This document shows positions 43,820 to 53,062 of a DNA stretch of 64,000 nucleotides, piece after piece; within the stretch, counting starts at the first letter, position 1; every line of letters starts with the position of its first letter. A program made the position numbers and the translations under genes. The notes below the pieces were generated by a model that saw only the letters and a list, made by a program, of their open reading frames with translations, had not been told where the DNA came from and ran no database searches. The stretch comes from Desulfatitalea sp. BRH_c12 (GTDB lineage: Bacteria; Desulfobacterota; Desulfobacteria; Desulfobacterales; Desulfosarcinaceae), in the NCBI GenBank assembly GCA_000961655.1, contig LADR01000020.1:31667-95666 (forward strand), in the 5' to 3' direction.

Positions 43820-44862
43820 CAATCCGCCTTTGCTATTTCCCTGACTGCGGAAGAGACTCCCGGGCCGAAACGGGCCGCTTTTTCGATGCGCTCCCAATTC
43901 TCCCGAAACCACTGTATGGTGCGACTGATGCCTTCTTCGAAGGACGTGGCTGGATAGTATCCAATCAATTCGCGAGCACGGTCAATGGAGGCCAGCAGAC
44001 GGTCTTTGGTGTCCCACTTGCGGCGGTTCGTGAACTTGATGCCCGCGGTATTGCCGGTCGCTGCATTGATCATGTTGGCCAGGTCGATGATGCGTGTTTC
44101 AACGGCCGACGCCAGGTTGAACTCCCTGCCTCCCAGATCCGGCAAGCATCCGGCCCTCATCAGCCCGTCGACAATATCAGCCACATATGTAAAATCACGT
44201 GTCTCTTCCCCGGATCCGGTGATCGGCAATGGTTGTCCCTTCATGGCCCAGTAAATAAAATTGGGGATGACGTTGCGGTATTGTCCGGGGACTTCTCCGG
44301 GTCCGTAAGAGTTGAAAAAACGGGGTTTGACCACTTCCATTCCATAATGGTTGTAGAAGAAGTTGCAGTACAGTTCGCCTAGCATCTTGGTGATCTGATA
44401 GGGAGTGCTCAGGTTCAGGGAGGTAAAGTCCTCTTTCAACGGCAAAGGAGCACTGCTGCCGTAGATTGAACACCCTGAAGAGGCGTAGATGAAGCGTTCC
44501 ACGCCCGTGAATACAGAATATTCCAGCAGACGCAGGGTCCCCAGTCCATTGACGGCCAGATCCTTTTCCGGATAATCGACGCTGTTCTGGTTCGCAAAGA
44601 AAGCCGCCAGATGATACACCACAGAGGGGCGCTCAAAAAAGACGCGTTTGATTTTTACTTCATCCACGATGTCTCCTTCGACAAACAAGACGTTTTGCAC
44701 GGAGGGCACATTCCAGCGCTCGGCGGAAGACAGATCGTCCAGGATGACGACCTGCGCTCCGACATCCGCCAGAGAGGCACATAAGTTGCTGCCAATTGCG
44801 CCGGCGCCACCCGTGACCAGAACGGTTCGCCCCTTGTAATAATCGAGAATATCCACCATCAT
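43819..44862 (-). CDS. NAD-dependent sugar-nucleotide epimerase/dehydratase (SDR)
   Basis: An extended SDR of 347 residues. The cofactor motif VTGGAGAIGSNLC, the YASSGCSIYGSS region, and catalytic Tyr-Lys in TPYQITKMLGE are intact; RFFNSYGPGEVPGQYRNV and DFTYVADIVDGLM are typical of the UDP-glucose 4-epimerase/dTDP-glucose dehydratase group. Precise substrate is unknown. It overlaps wecB by 1 bp and the preceding glycosyltransferase by 4 bp. Confidence 0.88.
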   Translation of the reverse strand: MMVDILDYYKGRTVLVTGGAGAIGSNLCASLADVGAQVVILDDLSSAERWNVPSVQNVLFVEGDIVDEVKIKRVFFERPSVVYHLAAFFANQNSVDYPEKDLAVNGLGTLRLLEYSVFTGVERFIYASSGCSIYGSSAPLPLKEDFTSLNLSTPYQITKMLGELYCNFFYNHYGMEVVKPRFFNSYGPGEVPGQYRNVIPNFIYWAMKGQPLPITGSGEETRDFTYVADIVDGLMRAGCLPDLGGREFNLASAVETRIIDLANMINAATGNTAGIKFTNRRKWDTKDRLLASIDRARELIGYYPATSFEEGISRTIQWFRENWERIEKAARFGPGVSSAVREIAKAD

Positions 44863-46088
44863 TTGTCTCCTCCTGCGTTTTTTAAAATCGTTTCCATCTT
44901 TCCCGTGCAGGCCTCCCGTGAAAAAAAGGCTTCGGCATACGCCCTGCCCCGCCGCCCCATTTGCGCAGCCAGGTCGCGGTCCGAGGCCAGACCGCGGATG
45001 GCGTCAGCCAGGGCTTCCGCGTTTCCGGCGTCGACACATATGCCGCAGTTTGCTTCGCTCACAATGTGCCGGGCATCGCTTTCTTTCGGCAGGCTGGCCA
45101 CTACCGGACGAGCGGCGGCCATGATGCTCAACAGTTTGGAAGGAACCACCGGCGTCCGCAATTGCGGATGAAGATTGATCAGCGATGCATCTGATGACGC
45201 TAAAAGTTCAGGATAGACTGACCATGGCTGCATCGGCATCCACAAAATGTTTTTGAGTTTGAGATGTTCACTTTTTTTCTGTGCTTTTTCTTTTTCGACG
45301 CCGTCGCCCACGAGCAGAAAGAGAATGTCTGGCTCATTGTCAAGCAGTGCCGCACTGTTGACGATCGTGTCCATGTCCTGTGCCCAGCCCATGGTGCCGG
45401 CATATGAAACAACGAACTTGTCCAGCAATCCGTTCTCAAGGGCGAAACCGTTGTTCTTCTGCCGGGGTTGGATGAGTTCGGTGTCAACCCAGTTGTAAAG
45501 AATATTGACGCGTGCGCTCTGGCCGCCGTGGCAGATGACATGATCTTTGTTTCCCGGAGAGTGCACCGTTATGGCATCCGCCAAACGGTGCATCTGAGAT
45601 TCCATCGCTTCGAAGATTCTTATCAGCAGGGGGTTCGTCAAGATGCCGAGTTCGACAGCTTCACGCGGGAAAAGATCTTGGATGCTGATCACGACCGGTA
45701 CGCGACGAATTTTTCCGATCGAACAGAGCAGCCACGGAAGCGGCAGAGGCGGTGAATATCCCAGAATTACATCTGTGCGTTTAAAAAAAAGAGAAACAAT
45801 ACCAAGCCAAAAACCGTAAATGAAGTGCTGGAAGCCCCGCACGATTTTGCTGCCGCGCGGTAATTGAGGGATCCGAACCCGAAAAACATCCAGCCCGTTC
45901 ATCTGCTCTTTGACCCAGAATCCTTTGCGATACTTTGGCGGTACATCCTGCATGTTGTAATGCGGATAACCTGTGATGACATTGACGTCGTGCCCGCGGA
46001 TCGACAAACTTTGCGCCAGTTCGAAGACAAGATGGACGGCCCCCCCGATTTCGGGTGGGAAATGAATGCAATTGATCGCCACTTTCAT
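44859..46088 (-). CDS. Glycosyltransferase family 4 (WcaI-like)
   Basis: A 409-residue GT-B enzyme. The N-terminus NCIHFPPEIGGAVHLVFELA and ISIQDLFPREAVELGIL and the C-terminal nucleotide-sugar site (SYAGTMGWAQDMDTIV; VVPSKLLSIMAAARPVVA) match WcaI/WbuB-like GT4 proteins, often fucosyl- or acetamido-sugar transferases. Acts on the lipid-linked repeat unit at the cytoplasmic face. Donor sugar unknown. Overlaps the next gene by 4 bp. Confidence 0.9.
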   Translation of the reverse strand: MKVAINCIHFPPEIGGAVHLVFELAQSLSIRGHDVNVITGYPHYNMQDVPPKYRKGFWVKEQMNGLDVFRVRIPQLPRGSKIVRGFQHFIYGFWLGIVSLFFKRTDVILGYSPPLPLPWLLCSIGKIRRVPVVISIQDLFPREAVELGILTNPLLIRIFEAMESQMHRLADAITVHSPGNKDHVICHGGQSARVNILYNWVDTELIQPRQKNNGFALENGLLDKFVVSYAGTMGWAQDMDTIVNSAALLDNEPDILFLLVGDGVEKEKAQKKSEHLKLKNILWMPMQPWSVYPELLASSDASLINLHPQLRTPVVPSKLLSIMAAARPVVASLPKESDARHIVSEANCGICVDAGNAEALADAIRGLASDRDLAAQMGRRGRAYAEAFFSREACTGKMETILKNAGGDK

Positions 46089-46119
46089 AAACGTTGTCCT
46101 TTTTCAAGATACACGACAT

Positions 46120-47259
46120 CTACTCGAAGGAAGATACAAGGGCGAATGGCTCTCTTTCTTCCGAGAATATAATCCGAAGCATTATAGGTATCACCTGTTC
46201 GCAGCAAAACTCCCTGCCTCTGAGATTATTGGCAGCACCCATTTTTTGCCGCAGCGCGGGATTCGACGATAACTTTTGAATGGCGGATGCGAGGGCTTGA
46301 CTGTCGCCGGTCGGCACCAGGAATCCGTTATGTCCGTCTTTGATCAATTCGGGAATAGCACGATAAAAAGTGCTGATCACAGGAATGCCGGCATGCATTG
46401 CCTCGATGATCACTCCCGGGTGTCCTTCGCCTTTGAAGAAGGTCGGCAGGGCCAATGCATCGTACTGCTTCATCAGGTTGGTAGCAGTCCCTACCTCCGC
46501 TATGCCGCGATACCGCGCCCCCGGTGTGGTAGCCAGATGGCAAAAAAAATCATTGCGGAACCCTTTCATGATGGGACCGTAAAAATCACAGGACACATCC
46601 CGGACGCCTTGCAGAAAAAGGGATTTTAAAGCTTCCAGCAGCAATAGAGGACCTTTTTCATGGACAATCTGCGATAAAAAAAGAAGACGAAATTTACCAT
46701 TCCGCCTTTTTCCAGCAGGAGCCGCATGAATCGGTTTTCGATACCCTGGAATGTAATAAGTACTGGTGCAACCGAGTGTGCACAGTTCTCGCTGAAGCTG
46801 CCTGGTTTGGACCAAAACCCCGTTTGCGGTACTCAGTACGCGTACCATCCAACGTTGCAGGGTTTTGGGGCGTGCCTTGAGATACAGTGTCAAATCGCCG
46901 CCCAACGGTTTTATATATATTGGTATTTTCCGGGATCTGGCCAGCAGAATCAGCAGGCATCCCAAGGTAAACAGGAATGAGCCTGTTGCGAAGAGTAAAA
47001 CGGCGTCGCTTCGACTGAATTTTCGGTAATACTGGACCGTGATGAGGAGCGAGCGCTGCAATGATGAAAGAAGATCAGAACCGCCTGTCCTGCACTCTTC
47101 CCGCGGTGAGCTGTTGATGCAGACAGTTTGAATGGCGGGATACCTCGAAAGCTCCTGGACCAGCAGATGCACGCTTGCCGTCCCCCCCCCTGTCGGCGGC
47201 GGCTGAGGGCCCACGATAAGCAGCGTTTTTGCGGAAGCTGCGGCGTTCGAATGTTTCAT
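46120..47259 (-). CDS. Glycosyltransferase family 4
   Basis: A 379-residue GT4 protein: N-terminal glycine loop GPQPPPTGGGTASVHLLVQ, FLSQIVHEKGPLLLLEAL at the start of the second Rossmann domain, and the donor-site E-x7-E motif in FKGEGHPGVIIEAMHAGIPV. A hydrophobic patch (residues about 95-110, FLFTLGCLLILLA) may seat it on the membrane. Donor and acceptor unknown. Confidence 0.88.
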   Translation of the reverse strand: MKHSNAAASAKTLLIVGPQPPPTGGGTASVHLLVQELSRYPAIQTVCINSSPREECRTGGSDLLSSLQRSLLITVQYYRKFSRSDAVLLFATGSFLFTLGCLLILLARSRKIPIYIKPLGGDLTLYLKARPKTLQRWMVRVLSTANGVLVQTRQLQRELCTLGCTSTYYIPGYRKPIHAAPAGKRRNGKFRLLFLSQIVHEKGPLLLLEALKSLFLQGVRDVSCDFYGPIMKGFRNDFFCHLATTPGARYRGIAEVGTATNLMKQYDALALPTFFKGEGHPGVIIEAMHAGIPVISTFYRAIPELIKDGHNGFLVPTGDSQALASAIQKLSSNPALRQKMGAANNLRGREFCCEQVIPIMLRIIFSEEREPFALVSSFE

Positions 47260-47307
47260 GATGCAACTATGCGGTGCATGGTTAATGCGATGGATAACAA
47301 GAAGGCC

Positions 47308-48483
47308 TCAGCTTTTCGCCTGCGTGACATGAGCGTGGATAGGCCAGCATGCGGGTCTGGCCAGCGCCGGTTCGGCTTCTTTAAAAATACTTGAACTGAT
47401 GATGATGAATGAAAACATCAGCCATGTCGGCTTTCTGTTTTCCCAGGTGTGAATAAATGCCCCGATGGTCCATATCATCAGAACCGAAATCCACAATAAA
47501 GCGGTCCATTTCGGCTGTTGGATGGCCTTATGGAAAACAACGATCAACAAGACCGCAAAAATGGAAAACCCGATCAGTCCTGTTTCGGTCACGATCGATA
47601 AGAAAACATTGTGAACCGATGGAAGGGTCCCGCTGCCAACGCCCGCCAGCGGGAATTTTTTAAAAACCGACACGGATTCCTGCCAGATGATGCCGCGGCC
47701 GCCAAACTCCCCTGACTGGATAGACGTCAAAACACTCGTCAATCTCTGGATATTCGCTTCCGGTAGAAGAGTAAACGCGGCAACAATCGCAGAAAGCAAG
47801 ATGAACAAAATGGGAAACCGCATCATTGGCCCGATTCTCTGGACGGATATGGCAATAAACACGATCGCGGGCATAACGGCCACAAAAGACCCCCGTGAAG
47901 CTGTCAGAAATATGGCAAAGAATGCCAGTGGTATGAAAGCGTAATTGATCCCTTGAAACACTTTGGAATTTTTTTTGCTGCTTGCCAGACTGAAGGCCAG
48001 TGGGATGGCCAGCGCTATAATGAGGCTGAAATCATTGGGATTGAAACCAGTGGCAGAATAGCGTCCTTGCTCCAATGACCGGCCGTTGGCATAATTGAAG
48101 AGCAAAGTACCCAGAGCTGCGCCGGCGCCGAGGATGTATGCTTGCATGGACGCGTTCAGTTCTTTTTTGGTCGTTATGAGATCCCATAAAATCAAGGTCA
48201 TCGCCACCATCTGGGTATATGTCTTGATCCGGACGAGCGTCATGTCGAGGTTGATGCTCCAGAATGCGCCGGCAACATTCCAGACAAGGAAAGCCAATGC
48301 CCAGAAGTGTAGTGGATGGGGTCTGCGCAGCCCACCATCCGCCAGTACGGCCAGCAGCCATGCGGCGGCGGTTAACACGCCAATGATTTTCGTCAACGTG
48401 CCGATCCCGGGCAAAGCGATGCTGTTTTCCAAGGGAATCGAAAAAATCAGCATCAGCGCGAACAGAAAGGCCACCTTCCGCAT
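47308..48483 (-). CDS. O-antigen ligase/polymerase family membrane protein
   Basis: About ten membrane spans in 391 residues and a large periplasmic loop with the Wzy_C-type pattern GGRGIIWQESVSVFKKFPLAGVGSG followed by VHNVFLSIVTETGLIG (H-N motif typical of WaaL/Wzy). In this locus it most likely polymerises the repeat unit (Wzy role) rather than ligating to lipid A. It is 2 bp from the upstream glycosyltransferase. Confidence 0.85.
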   Translation of the reverse strand: MRKVAFLFALMLIFSIPLENSIALPGIGTLTKIIGVLTAAAWLLAVLADGGLRRPHPLHFWALAFLVWNVAGAFWSINLDMTLVRIKTYTQMVAMTLILWDLITTKKELNASMQAYILGAGAALGTLLFNYANGRSLEQGRYSATGFNPNDFSLIIALAIPLAFSLASSKKNSKVFQGINYAFIPLAFFAIFLTASRGSFVAVMPAIVFIAISVQRIGPMMRFPILFILLSAIVAAFTLLPEANIQRLTSVLTSIQSGEFGGRGIIWQESVSVFKKFPLAGVGSGTLPSVHNVFLSIVTETGLIGFSIFAVLLIVVFHKAIQQPKWTALLWISVLMIWTIGAFIHTWENRKPTWLMFSFIIISSSIFKEAEPALARPACWPIHAHVTQAKS

Positions 48484-48484
48484 G

Positions 48485-49684
48485 TCACCCTCCCAACAAT
48501 ACCCGCAGGTAGCTGTTCACGATTTTTTCCGGCAGGAACGGATGCCAGCTTTGCGGCGGCGGAGGCGGCAATTTGCCTGCCAGGGCGGTTTCGATCGCCT
48601 GAGCCATCTCCCCCGCCGACCCCACAGGCACAAGTTTGCCGTACTTGCCGTGTCCAAGGATATCGCGCGGCCCGCTCGGGCAGTCGGTGGCGATGACGGG
48701 CTTGCCGCAATAAAGCGCTTCTATCAGAGCGCCAGGCAACCCCTCCCAACGCGAGCTTAAAACGAATACCGAGGCACGAATCATATATGGATACGGGTTG
48801 GGCACGAAGCCCGGGAGGTCTACATCCGATTCGATCCCAAGATCTTTTATGAGCGCCTCTAAAGCAGACCGCTGGTCGCCCTCTCCCAGAATCACCAGTC
48901 GTGCCTGAAAATTCTGTCGCACAAAGCAAAAAGCCTGAATGAGGGTTGCAAAATCTTTTTGAGCCGTCAGACTGCCCACCGAGAGTATAACGGGCATGCG
49001 ATTATCGGCAAACCAGGGATGACCGACGCGATCCTGGGCTTTTTCACGCAGTCGCCCGGTGATGACAGGATTGCAAATCACCTGTATGCGCTTGTACGAT
49101 ATGCCGGTAGCCTCGGCGAGGTCAGAGGCAACGCCCGCGGAGACCGCCACAATGCCATCCGCCTTTGGATAAAAGCACCTGGCCAACCAGGGCATCACTT
49201 TGAAGCGAAGATCCGGCGTGTTTCGCGCCAGCGTTTTGAGGGTATTGCGTTCACTGACAATGATGCGCGTTGGCGTGCCAGCAACCATCTTTGCACAGAT
49301 GGCGATAATATTGGCGTGCAGAACCGAAAGCAAGGCCACCGGCCGACTCCGGCGCATATAGTTGCGCAGCCCCCAAAGGCTTGTAAGTATCCTGACCGCC
49401 CCGAGATCGACAAAAGTCACACTCTTCGGCACATCGGCGAGCAGTTGCCCCCGGGCCCTGGCAACCACCAGATCGATGCGGAAGCCGCGCGCGGCGAGTT
49501 CCTGCGCCAGATTGAGCATCATTCGCTCGGCGCCGCCCCCGTTGAGCGTGGGCAAAAAGATGGCAATCGGACGCGGCGAAACTGCCGGAACGGTCCTTGG
49601 CGGCCGGCCTTCGTCACAGGAGCCGAGACCGCAAGAACGACCTGCGTCATCCAAACATTCCGATAGCGGAAAAGCGTTGTTCAT
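48485..49684 (-). CDS. Glycosyltransferase family 4
   Basis: From ATG 49684 the protein is 399 residues. FLPTLNGGGAERMMLNLAQEL (written here as the loop LNGGGAERM) is the acceptor-side glycine motif; ILSVGSLTAQKDFATLI and the donor motif SSRWEGLPGALIEALYCGKPV with TDCPSGPRDIL are typical GT4 (N-acetylgalactosaminyl/PglA-like). A TTG 12 codons upstream is an alternative start; neither has a convincing ribosome site. Confidence 0.88.
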   Translation of the reverse strand: MNNAFPLSECLDDAGRSCGLGSCDEGRPPRTVPAVSPRPIAIFLPTLNGGGAERMMLNLAQELAARGFRIDLVVARARGQLLADVPKSVTFVDLGAVRILTSLWGLRNYMRRSRPVALLSVLHANIIAICAKMVAGTPTRIIVSERNTLKTLARNTPDLRFKVMPWLARCFYPKADGIVAVSAGVASDLAEATGISYKRIQVICNPVITGRLREKAQDRVGHPWFADNRMPVILSVGSLTAQKDFATLIQAFCFVRQNFQARLVILGEGDQRSALEALIKDLGIESDVDLPGFVPNPYPYMIRASVFVLSSRWEGLPGALIEALYCGKPVIATDCPSGPRDILGHGKYGKLVPVGSAGEMAQAIETALAGKLPPPPPQSWHPFLPEKIVNSYLRVLLGG

Positions 49685-49749
49685 TTCGTTGGATCGATCC
49701 GACGGCGGCGCAGCCGCCAAAAAAGAGGAAACCTTCTATCCTGCAGGCA

Positions 49750-51156
49750 TTATGGTGTGCGCGGCGTAGGGGCGCTCGTCCCCGTCGCGTCGGCCTCGAA
49801 TCCCATGGTAGCGTGCGAGATCACTTCAAGGGTTGTGAATGGCTCGTAATCCGAAAGAACCAGCAGACTGATGCCCAATTTCCCGCACAATTCCTCCATT
49901 CTCACGCGCTTCGCCTCCGAGGGACGGAAGGTCATCCATATTTCCGAAAACGGATGCACTTTGTAAATGGTTGCAATGTCGCTTTCCATGCCAAAGACTT
50001 GCAGTCCCCTGATTTCGAGTCCGCTGAAGCTCGGGTTGTCATCGACGAAGCCGGTGAATTTCTTTTTACCGAAGCAGCCGGCAAGAATGACACCTGTTCT
50101 TCCGGCGCCGTACAAAAGTGTCTCTTTGCTTTTAAAGCCCGATCGTTGGGCAAGGGCCTTTTCCCAATGTAAGCGCGCCAGGCTCCGTGGAACCATGAGC
50201 AGCATCAACAACGATAGCCACATCATTGGTAATAGAAGCAGAGAGATATTTCTGAATTGATAGAGCATGAGGATAAATATCAGCAGCCATGTTATCAGCA
50301 CCACTTTGGCCAATTTGAAGGTGTTCTGGATGGAAAAAAATTTGAAGGGACACTTATAGCAGCCCCCGATAATCAGGCCCGCGAGCATCAAGGGAGGAAT
50401 GATTTTGAGGCCGCTCAACATGACAAGCAGATTTGCGCTATTCGGCAGACCTGCAAATCTGACAAGGCAGACCGAGATCCATGCGGCCACGACCAGGAAA
50501 TAGTCAAGCGCCCATATTTTCAGGTCCTTCTGAAAGATATTGGTCCAGTTCACGGTCCCGAAGATTGTCACCAGGACACCCTCGACCATTAAGTACATAT
50601 CGTTCCAGAGACCCGCGCTTTTGAAATAGTGCAGATCCCGTTGCGCTTTGGCCGGAAAAAGAACCTCTCTGTAATAGATATCGGGGTCTTCCTCGGCGAT
50701 ATAGCACTCGCATTCATTTCTGCACAAAACCTGATTGGGTCCGAAAATGCCCGGAACATAGTCTAGTATCTGAGCATACTCACCGGTGAAAAGATCGGCA
50801 AAGCGCAAACTTTCCGGCCGCGGACCGACAAAGGTCATTTCGCCTTTCAGGATGTTCCACAACTGGGGGAGTTCATCGAGCTTGGTTCTTTCCAAGACCG
50901 CTCCGACGGTTGTCATCCGCGGGTCTTTCCTGGTGGTCACGCCAGGCCCCTCATTTTTCCAGTTCGGCGGAAATTTGCGGAATTTGAGGATCCTGAATCT
51001 GGTACCGTGCAGCCCCAGGCGTTCCTGGGCGAATAGAATGGGGCCGGGTGAATCGATCCAAATCAGCAGGGCGATCACCGCCATGAAGGGACCGGCAATG
51101 AGCAGGCCGGTTAGGGACAGCAAAATATCGATGCCGCGTTTTATTCTCTTATGCAT
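49750..51156 (-). CDS. Sugar transferase fused to membrane/Rossmann domain in reversed order
   Basis: The 468-residue protein starts with a polyprenyl-phosphate sugar-1-phosphate transferase domain (residues 1-200): membrane hairpin IDILLSLTGLLIAGPFMAVI, SPGPILFAQERLG, ERTKLDELPQLWN and VGPRPES. It then continues with four membrane helices (about 215-330) and a Rossmann-like domain (about 345-445: LLYGAGRTGVILAG, GFVDDNPSFSGL) that normally forms the N-terminal half of WbaP/WcaJ or FlaA1-type proteins. The order is therefore the reverse of the usual one. The start at ATG 51156 overlaps the upstream gene by 8 bp. It should prime the repeat unit by loading the first sugar on undecaprenyl phosphate. 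Confidence 0.88.
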   Translation of the reverse strand: MHKRIKRGIDILLSLTGLLIAGPFMAVIALLIWIDSPGPILFAQERLGLHGTRFRILKFRKFPPNWKNEGPGVTTRKDPRMTTVGAVLERTKLDELPQLWNILKGEMTFVGPRPESLRFADLFTGEYAQILDYVPGIFGPNQVLCRNECECYIAEEDPDIYYREVLFPAKAQRDLHYFKSAGLWNDMYLMVEGVLVTIFGTVNWTNIFQKDLKIWALDYFLVVAAWISVCLVRFAGLPNSANLLVMLSGLKIIPPLMLAGLIIGGCYKCPFKFFSIQNTFKLAKVVLITWLLIFILMLYQFRNISLLLLPMMWLSLLMLLMVPRSLARLHWEKALAQRSGFKSKETLLYGAGRTGVILAGCFGKKKFTGFVDDNPSFSGLEIRGLQVFGMESDIATIYKVHPFSEIWMTFRPSEAKRVRMEELCGKLGISLLVLSDYEPFTTLEVISHATMGFEADATGTSAPTPRTP

Positions 51157-52267
51157 TTTCGATCGCCTTCGCAAGTGATCCCACGATATACTCGATATGT
51201 TCTTTTTTAAGCATTGGATGCAACGGCAGCGACAGCACTCTGTTCGAAAAGGACTCCGTCCTGGGCAAAAAAAGGTCCGGAAACATCCCCCGGTAATATG
51301 TGAATCGATGAATCGGCGGGTAATGTATGCTTGTCTGCACGCCATTTTCACGCATCGTCGCCATTACACGATCGCGCTTTGTGTTTTCCGGAAGCACTAC
51401 CGGCATGAGATGGGCCGCTGTGGTGTGGGTGCGCGAAAAGGGTACGGTGCATTGCGGCAGATAATCGGCGATCACATTCCGGTAATGCCGCGAAGATGCG
51501 CAACGGGCAATGTTCCACGTCTTGAGTTTCCGGAGCTGCGTAAAGCCTATAGCGGCGCGCAACTCATCCATGCGATAGTTGAATCCCAGCATGGTGACAT
51601 CATAGGAGTAGGCATGCCCGCGATGACGGTCCAATGTCAGGGTAGTCATGCCATGCGACCGCATGCTGCGAATGGTTTCGAGCAGTGCCGGATTGCGGGC
51701 GATCACCATGCCGCCTTCGGCGGTCGTCATGTTTTTATTAGAAAAGAAACTGAATGCCGAAACATCGGCGATGCGGCCGACGTCTCCAATGGCGGGCGCG
51801 TGAGCGGCGTCTTCGATTAGGGCCAGCCCCCGCTGGTCGGCAAAGGTCCGCCACTCGGCCAGATCGACCTGATAGCCCCCATAATGCATCACGATGACCG
51901 CTTTGGTTTGGCGCGTGCATTTGGCTTCCGCGTCGGAAAGCGAAAGGTGGGGGCAATCCTCTTCGACGATATCGACGAATACGGGTTTTGCTCCCACGTA
52001 AACAACCGCATTGGCAGTGGCGACGAAGCTCAGGGAAGGCACCAGCACCTCATCGCCGGCCGTGATGCCGAGCGCAAGCAGGCCCAAGTGAAGCGCGGCC
52101 GTGCATGAACTTACGGCCACCGCGGCTTCGGCGCCGTGCGCGTGCGCGAAGGCGTTTTCGAAAGATGCCACCCGATCCCCCATGGTGATCCACTGGCTGT
52201 CGATAACGGCGCACAGTGCTTTTTTTTCATCGATGCCCAATACCGGATCTGATAGTGAAAGTTTCAT
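51149..52267 (-). CDS. DegT/DnrJ/EryC1 (sugar) aminotransferase
   Basis: A PLP enzyme of 372 residues that aminates a keto-sugar nucleotide. Features: SSCTAALHLGLLALGI, PSLSFVATANAV, IEDAAHAPA (PLP Asp), and the Schiff-base lysine in FFSNKNMTTAEGG. Together with the 4,6-dehydratase two genes upstream it would make a UDP-4-amino-4,6-dideoxy sugar. ATG follows the nucleotidyltransferase stop directly (TAAATG). Confidence 0.92.
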   Translation of the reverse strand: MKLSLSDPVLGIDEKKALCAVIDSQWITMGDRVASFENAFAHAHGAEAAVAVSSCTAALHLGLLALGITAGDEVLVPSLSFVATANAVVYVGAKPVFVDIVEEDCPHLSLSDAEAKCTRQTKAVIVMHYGGYQVDLAEWRTFADQRGLALIEDAAHAPAIGDVGRIADVSAFSFFSNKNMTTAEGGMVIARNPALLETIRSMRSHGMTTLTLDRHRGHAYSYDVTMLGFNYRMDELRAAIGFTQLRKLKTWNIARCASSRHYRNVIADYLPQCTVPFSRTHTTAAHLMPVVLPENTKRDRVMATMRENGVQTSIHYPPIHRFTYYRGMFPDLFLPRTESFSNRVLSLPLHPMLKKEHIEYIVGSLAKAIENA

Positions 52268-52978
52268 TTAACATCCTAATATTGAAGATTTATACTCTTT
52301 CAAAAAAATTTCTTGAGCGAGTTTATAATCTGCTTCCCGGCCTATATCGAGCCAGAAGCCATCGTGCGGGTAGAGATAGATCGGGGTATTCTGGCGCAAA
52401 AGCTCATGTACGAGGTCGTCGAACCCGAACGGCATGCCATCCGGAATGTACTTCAGTATTTCCGGTTCCATGCAATATACCCCCATACTGACGGTGAAAT
52501 TCATTTTCGGCTTTTCCCGAAAATGCGTAACCATATCGTTACAGCAGTCAAATACGCCGTAATCGATTTTCTGAACCGTCCGTGTGACCGCAACGGTCAA
52601 TGTGGATCGCCGGTGCTTGTGAAAGGCGTAAAAGGCGTTCAAATCCATGTCGCATATCACATCGCCGTTGACGGTAAAGAATGTATCGGTGAGCACAGTG
52701 TCCAGCAGGCGTAGAGCGCCTACCGTCCCAAGCGGTTCGGGCTCTTTGCTGTAGCTGATCTCCATATCCGAATGGTTGATGCTTTCACACAGGATCTGGA
52801 TCAAATCTCCCAGATACCCGGTGGTGATATAAGCGTTTTTGACCCCCCATTTGCGCAGCCATTTAAGCAGAATCATTAAAACGGGCTGATCCCCCACAGG
52901 CATCAGGGGTTTTGGAAGTGCCAATGTATATGGGTGCAGACGAGTTCCTTTGCCACCGGCTTGAATGACTGCTTTCAA
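52268..52978 (-). CDS. Sugar-phosphate nucleotidyltransferase
   Basis: A 236-residue single-domain NTP transferase. QAGGKGTRLHPYTLALPKPLM is the nucleotide-binding and catalytic loop, FFTVNGDVICDMDL gives the metal-binding Asp, and FWLDIGREADYKLAQE ends the fold. It starts at TTG with AAGGAG 6-7 bases upstream. It probably activates a sugar-1-phosphate for the polymer; the sugar and base are unknown. Confidence 0.88.
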   Translation of the reverse strand: MKAVIQAGGKGTRLHPYTLALPKPLMPVGDQPVLMILLKWLRKWGVKNAYITTGYLGDLIQILCESINHSDMEISYSKEPEPLGTVGALRLLDTVLTDTFFTVNGDVICDMDLNAFYAFHKHRRSTLTVAVTRTVQKIDYGVFDCCNDMVTHFREKPKMNFTVSMGVYCMEPEILKYIPDGMPFGFDDLVHELLRQNTPIYLYPHDGFWLDIGREADYKLAQEIFLKEYKSSILGC

Positions 52979-53062
52979 AATGATCTCCTTAAGTGCTTAA
53001 AATTTAGATGGACGCTACAGTACCGCTGTGCACGCCAAGTAGCGCAAAGGCGGATAGCGCTG

